Below are positions 61,836 to 64,000 of a DNA stretch of 64,000 bases, piece by piece; position 1 is the first letter of the stretch; every line of letters starts with the position of its first letter. The stretch lies in contig NZ_JYLH01000009.1 in assembly GCF_001439685.1 (NCBI RefSeq), positions 62,001 through 126,000 of the forward strand, given 5' to 3'. The notes beneath the pieces were generated by a model. That model saw only the letters and a list, made by a program, of their open reading frames with translations. It did no database searches and was not told the origin of the DNA. This stretch comes from Pseudomonas libanensis (GTDB taxonomy: Bacteria > Pseudomonadota > Gammaproteobacteria > Pseudomonadales > Pseudomonadaceae). Both the position numbers and the translations under genes were made by a program.

Positions 61836-63368
61836 TCAGAATTGGAAGTAAAGGAACGGCGAGAAACTCTGCGCCGACAGTTTCAGAATCGACGCCACGA
61901 ACAGCAGCAGCACCGCTGCGCGCATGGCGTAGCGTGGCCAGTCAGCGGTCCAGTAGGCCGGTTGCACGGCGGCGTCACGGCCCACGCTGAAACCAGGCTC
62001 GTGGATGCTGCCGGGGTTGTCGCCAGGCACCGCCTTGATCAGGCTCGGATCGGCCGGCTTGGTCTTCTCGGCAGGGCGGTTGGTGTAGAAGTCGCGCAGG
62101 CCGAAGAACGCCAGGGTTGCGTAGGCCACCACCAGGGTCGCCACTTGCAGGCCGGTGAGGTTGGCGCGGTTGAGTTCCGACAGCGACCACTCGCCAAAGC
62201 TGAACATCGCACCGTACATACGCCCGGCAACGTGCAGGTTTTCAGCGCGGAAGATCACCCAGCCCATCACTACCAGCAGGAAGGTGAAGGCCCAGCGCAG
62301 CACATTGAAGCTGCGCGGCGCGGTGTTCAGGCCGATGGCTTTTTCAATTGCCAGCCACATGCCATGCCAGGCGCCCCACACGATGTAGGTGATGTTCGCA
62401 CCGTGCCACAGGCCACCGAGCAGCATGGTCAGGAACAGGTTGCGGTAGGTGGTCAGCGTGCCTTTGCGGTTGCCGCCCAGAGTGATGTAAAGGTAGTCGC
62501 GCAGCCAGGTGGAGAGGCTGATGTGCCAGCGCCGCCAGAACTCGGTGATCGACTGGCTGATGTACGGCTGCTTGAAGTTTTCCATGAAGCGGAAACCCAT
62601 CATCAAGCCCAGGCCGATGGCCATGTCGCTGTAGCCGGAGAAGTCGAAGTACAGCTGCGCGGTGTAAGCCAACGCGCCCAGCCAGGCGTCGCCGGTGGTG
62701 GGGTTTTGCAGGGCGAAGCAATGGTCGGCCACCACCGCCAGGGTGTCGGCAATAAAGACTTTCTTGATGAAACCCTGCATGAATCGCGTGCAGCCCTCGG
62801 AGAACTTGTCGAGGGTGTGGGTGCGGTTGTTGAACTGGTCGGCCAGGTCACGGAAACGCAACACGGGGCCTGCAATCAAGTGCGGGAAGATCGCCACGAA
62901 CGCCGCGAAGTCGATCAGGTTGCGGGTCGCCGGGGTATCGCCACGGTACACGTCGATGATGTAGCTGATGGACTCGAAGATGTAGAACGAGATCCCGATC
63001 GGCAACAGCACGTGGGTGAGGATAAACGGCTCCAGACCCGCCGACTTCATCATCACATTGATGCTGTCGACGCCGAAGTTGGCGTACTTGAAGTAGCCGA
63101 GGATGCACAAGTCGACCGCCACCCCGAGCAGCAGCCAGCGCTGCGCCGGCTTGGTGCGCACGCCGGCGGCACCGACCTTGAGGCCGATCCAGTAGTTCCA
63201 CAGCGTGACGGCGGCGAACAGCGCCAGGAAGTCCACCCGCCACCAGGCGTAGAACACGTAGCTGGCAATCAGCAGCAGCAGATTGCGATAGCGTTGCCCG
63301 CTCAAGTAGTACAAGCCGAGAAAGATCGGCAAGAACAGAAACAGGAACACATTGGACGAGAAAACCAT
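61836..63368 (-). CDS. algI: AlgI, MBOAT-family acetyl carrier for alginate acetylation
   Basis: 510-residue multi-helix membrane protein of the MBOAT family, starting MVFSSNVFLFLFLPIF. The conserved histidine regions are RRWHISLSTWLRDYLYI and LGGLWHGANITY. It passes acetyl groups across the inner membrane to AlgJ. The ATG at 63368 has GGAGAG close upstream; a start at 63392 would add eight residues and lies ahead of that site. A G-rich stretch and a REP doublet lie in its 5' leader. Confidence 0.95.
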   Translation of the reverse strand: MVFSSNVFLFLFLPIFLGLYYLSGQRYRNLLLLIASYVFYAWWRVDFLALFAAVTLWNYWIGLKVGAAGVRTKPAQRWLLLGVAVDLCILGYFKYANFGVDSINVMMKSAGLEPFILTHVLLPIGISFYIFESISYIIDVYRGDTPATRNLIDFAAFVAIFPHLIAGPVLRFRDLADQFNNRTHTLDKFSEGCTRFMQGFIKKVFIADTLAVVADHCFALQNPTTGDAWLGALAYTAQLYFDFSGYSDMAIGLGLMMGFRFMENFKQPYISQSITEFWRRWHISLSTWLRDYLYITLGGNRKGTLTTYRNLFLTMLLGGLWHGANITYIVWGAWHGMWLAIEKAIGLNTAPRSFNVLRWAFTFLLVVMGWVIFRAENLHVAGRMYGAMFSFGEWSLSELNRANLTGLQVATLVVAYATLAFFGLRDFYTNRPAEKTKPADPSLIKAVPGDNPGSIHEPGFSVGRDAAVQPAYWTADWPRYAMRAAVLLLFVASILKLSAQSFSPFLYFQF

Positions 63369-63408
63369 CCCGATCTCTCCATGTTTAACCAACAGTCAAG
63401 GGCCAGAG

Positions 63409-63438
63409 CCCCCCCAAACCCCCCCACGATTTCGGGGG
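63409..63438 (-). other. G-run pair in the algI leader
   Basis: On the transcribed strand seven G, TTT and seven G occur (63425 to 63409), which can be read as a G3-N1-G3-N3-G3-N1-G3 quadruplex. A C-run (63438-63434) just upstream can instead pair with the first G-run as a hairpin. It starts about 40 bases before the algI ATG. Confidence 0.45.
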
Positions 63439-63477
63439 AGGTTGTATTGCAACTTCACTGAAGGAACCGGGTTAACG

Positions 63478-63566
63478 GTGGGAGCTGGCTTGCCTGCGAT
63501 GGCGGTGTATCAGTCGACATCAATGTTGAATGTCAGGCCCCTATCGCAGGCAAGCCAGCTCCCACA
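63478..63566. repeat. Inverted REP doublet between algL and algI
   Basis: REP core at 63478-63500 and inverted copy at 63543-63566, with a 42-base spacer. With the algF-algA doublet it is the second one inside this operon. Confidence 0.88.
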
Positions 63567-63595
63567 GTTGGACCGAGTCCAACCGGAGCTATGTA

Positions 63596-64000
63596 TCAGC
63601 TGCCTTTGTTGCCTTTTTCGTGCGCCGGGTCATAGACCTTGGTCAGGTCGCCACCCAGGCGGAACGTCTTGAACGGCTGCATCTCATGCTTGCGCTCGAT
63701 CACATCCGGCGCGCAGGTGTAGAGCGTGCAGAAGGGCTCAAGCCAGGCAAATTTCATGTCTTCCTTGAGGTCCTTCATGTCCTGCTCCTTGCCGTTCTTC
63801 TGCTCGAAGATCTCCGGGTCTTTCACCCCGGCCAGCACCTTGTCGCCCAGGCGCTTGAGCGCGCTGTTGTTTTCCTGGCGCAGGTCCACGCCATTGACCA
63901 GCGCAAAACTGGCGATCATCGACAGCGGCGGCAGGGCGTAGTTGTGATACGACAGGGCGCGCTGTTGGCGCTTCAACTCGTTCGGCAAAAAGCCTTGGTC
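63596..64000 (-). CDS. algL: AlgL, alginate lyase, C-terminal part (cut by window end)
   Basis: The frame is open at the right edge; the last ~134 residues are seen. Features are [20 protein letters not shown], which contains the conserved YHNYA region of polysaccharide lyase family 5, and the C-terminal [18 protein letters not shown]. AlgL degrades alginate trapped in the periplasm. Its position before algI matches the order algX-algL-algI-algJ-algF-algA. Confidence 0.92.
   Translation of the reverse strand, partial: DQGFLPNELKRQQRALSYHNYALPPLSMIASFALVNGVDLRQENNSALKRLGDKVLAGVKDPEIFEQKNGKEQDMKDLKEDMKFAWLEPFCTLYTCAPDVIERKHEMQPFKTFRLGGDLTKVYDPAHEKGNKGS

Overview
The window looks like chromosomal DNA of a fluorescent Pseudomonas (P. 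fluorescens group). The evidence is high GC with strong third-position bias, a Pseudomonas-type division and cell-wall (dcw) cluster, the distal part of an alginate operon, an OprD-type porin, and many copies of a Pseudomonas REP palindrome (core GTGGGAGCTGGCTTGCCTGC). The functional names rest on motifs and gene order read by eye; no database search was possible.

Layout. (1) 1-4137: the end of a LuxR/MalT-type regulator, then a leftward pqi operon (two separate PqiA proteins, PqiB, PqiC) for lipid transport between the membranes. (2) 4302-10532: a metallo-hydrolase, an OmpA-like lipoprotein with a clear terminator, then the conserved block dolP - gmhA/diaA - yraN - lpoA (leftward) and rsmI (rightward). 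(3) 10627-10981: RNase P RNA. (4) 11234-29158: the complete dcw cluster mraZ-rsmH-ftsL-ftsI-murE-murF-mraY-murD-ftsW-murG-murC-ddlB-ftsQ-ftsA-ftsZ-lpxC, mostly with overlapping stop and start codons, driven by a promoter carrying three MraZ-type boxes and closed by a UUCG-loop terminator. (5) 29214-29870: a gene-free block of nested repeats bounded by inverted REP arms. (6) 29871-39393, all leftward: a diguanylate cyclase, an OprD porin, a candidate small RNA, and a four-gene operon of RND adaptor, RND pump, response regulator and sensor kinase. (7) 39609-45288: small and mixed genes, including a periplasmic binding protein, a cysteine-cluster protein, an acetyltransferase, CheV, a 2-hydroxyacid dehydrogenase and a LysR regulator. 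(8) 45470-50242: an efflux operon (outer membrane factor, FUSC, DUF1656, HlyD) resembling the aromatic-acid exporter AaeXAB. (9) 50344-54182: a SnoaL-like protein, an MFS pump and a divergent LysR regulator with a perfect palindrome between them, an SDR and a small membrane protein. (10) 54416-58138: a lone 1240-residue toxin with an apparent ADP-ribosyltransferase (HYD1-type) tail. (11) 58325-64000: the distal alginate operon, in transcription order algL (cut by the window edge), algI, algJ, algF, algA, with REP doublets in two of its gaps.

The most interesting items are the lone toxin with a nuclear-localisation-like linker, the candidate small RNA at 32868-33014, the compound inverted-repeat block at 29232-29860, and the palindromic operator at 52000-52022.
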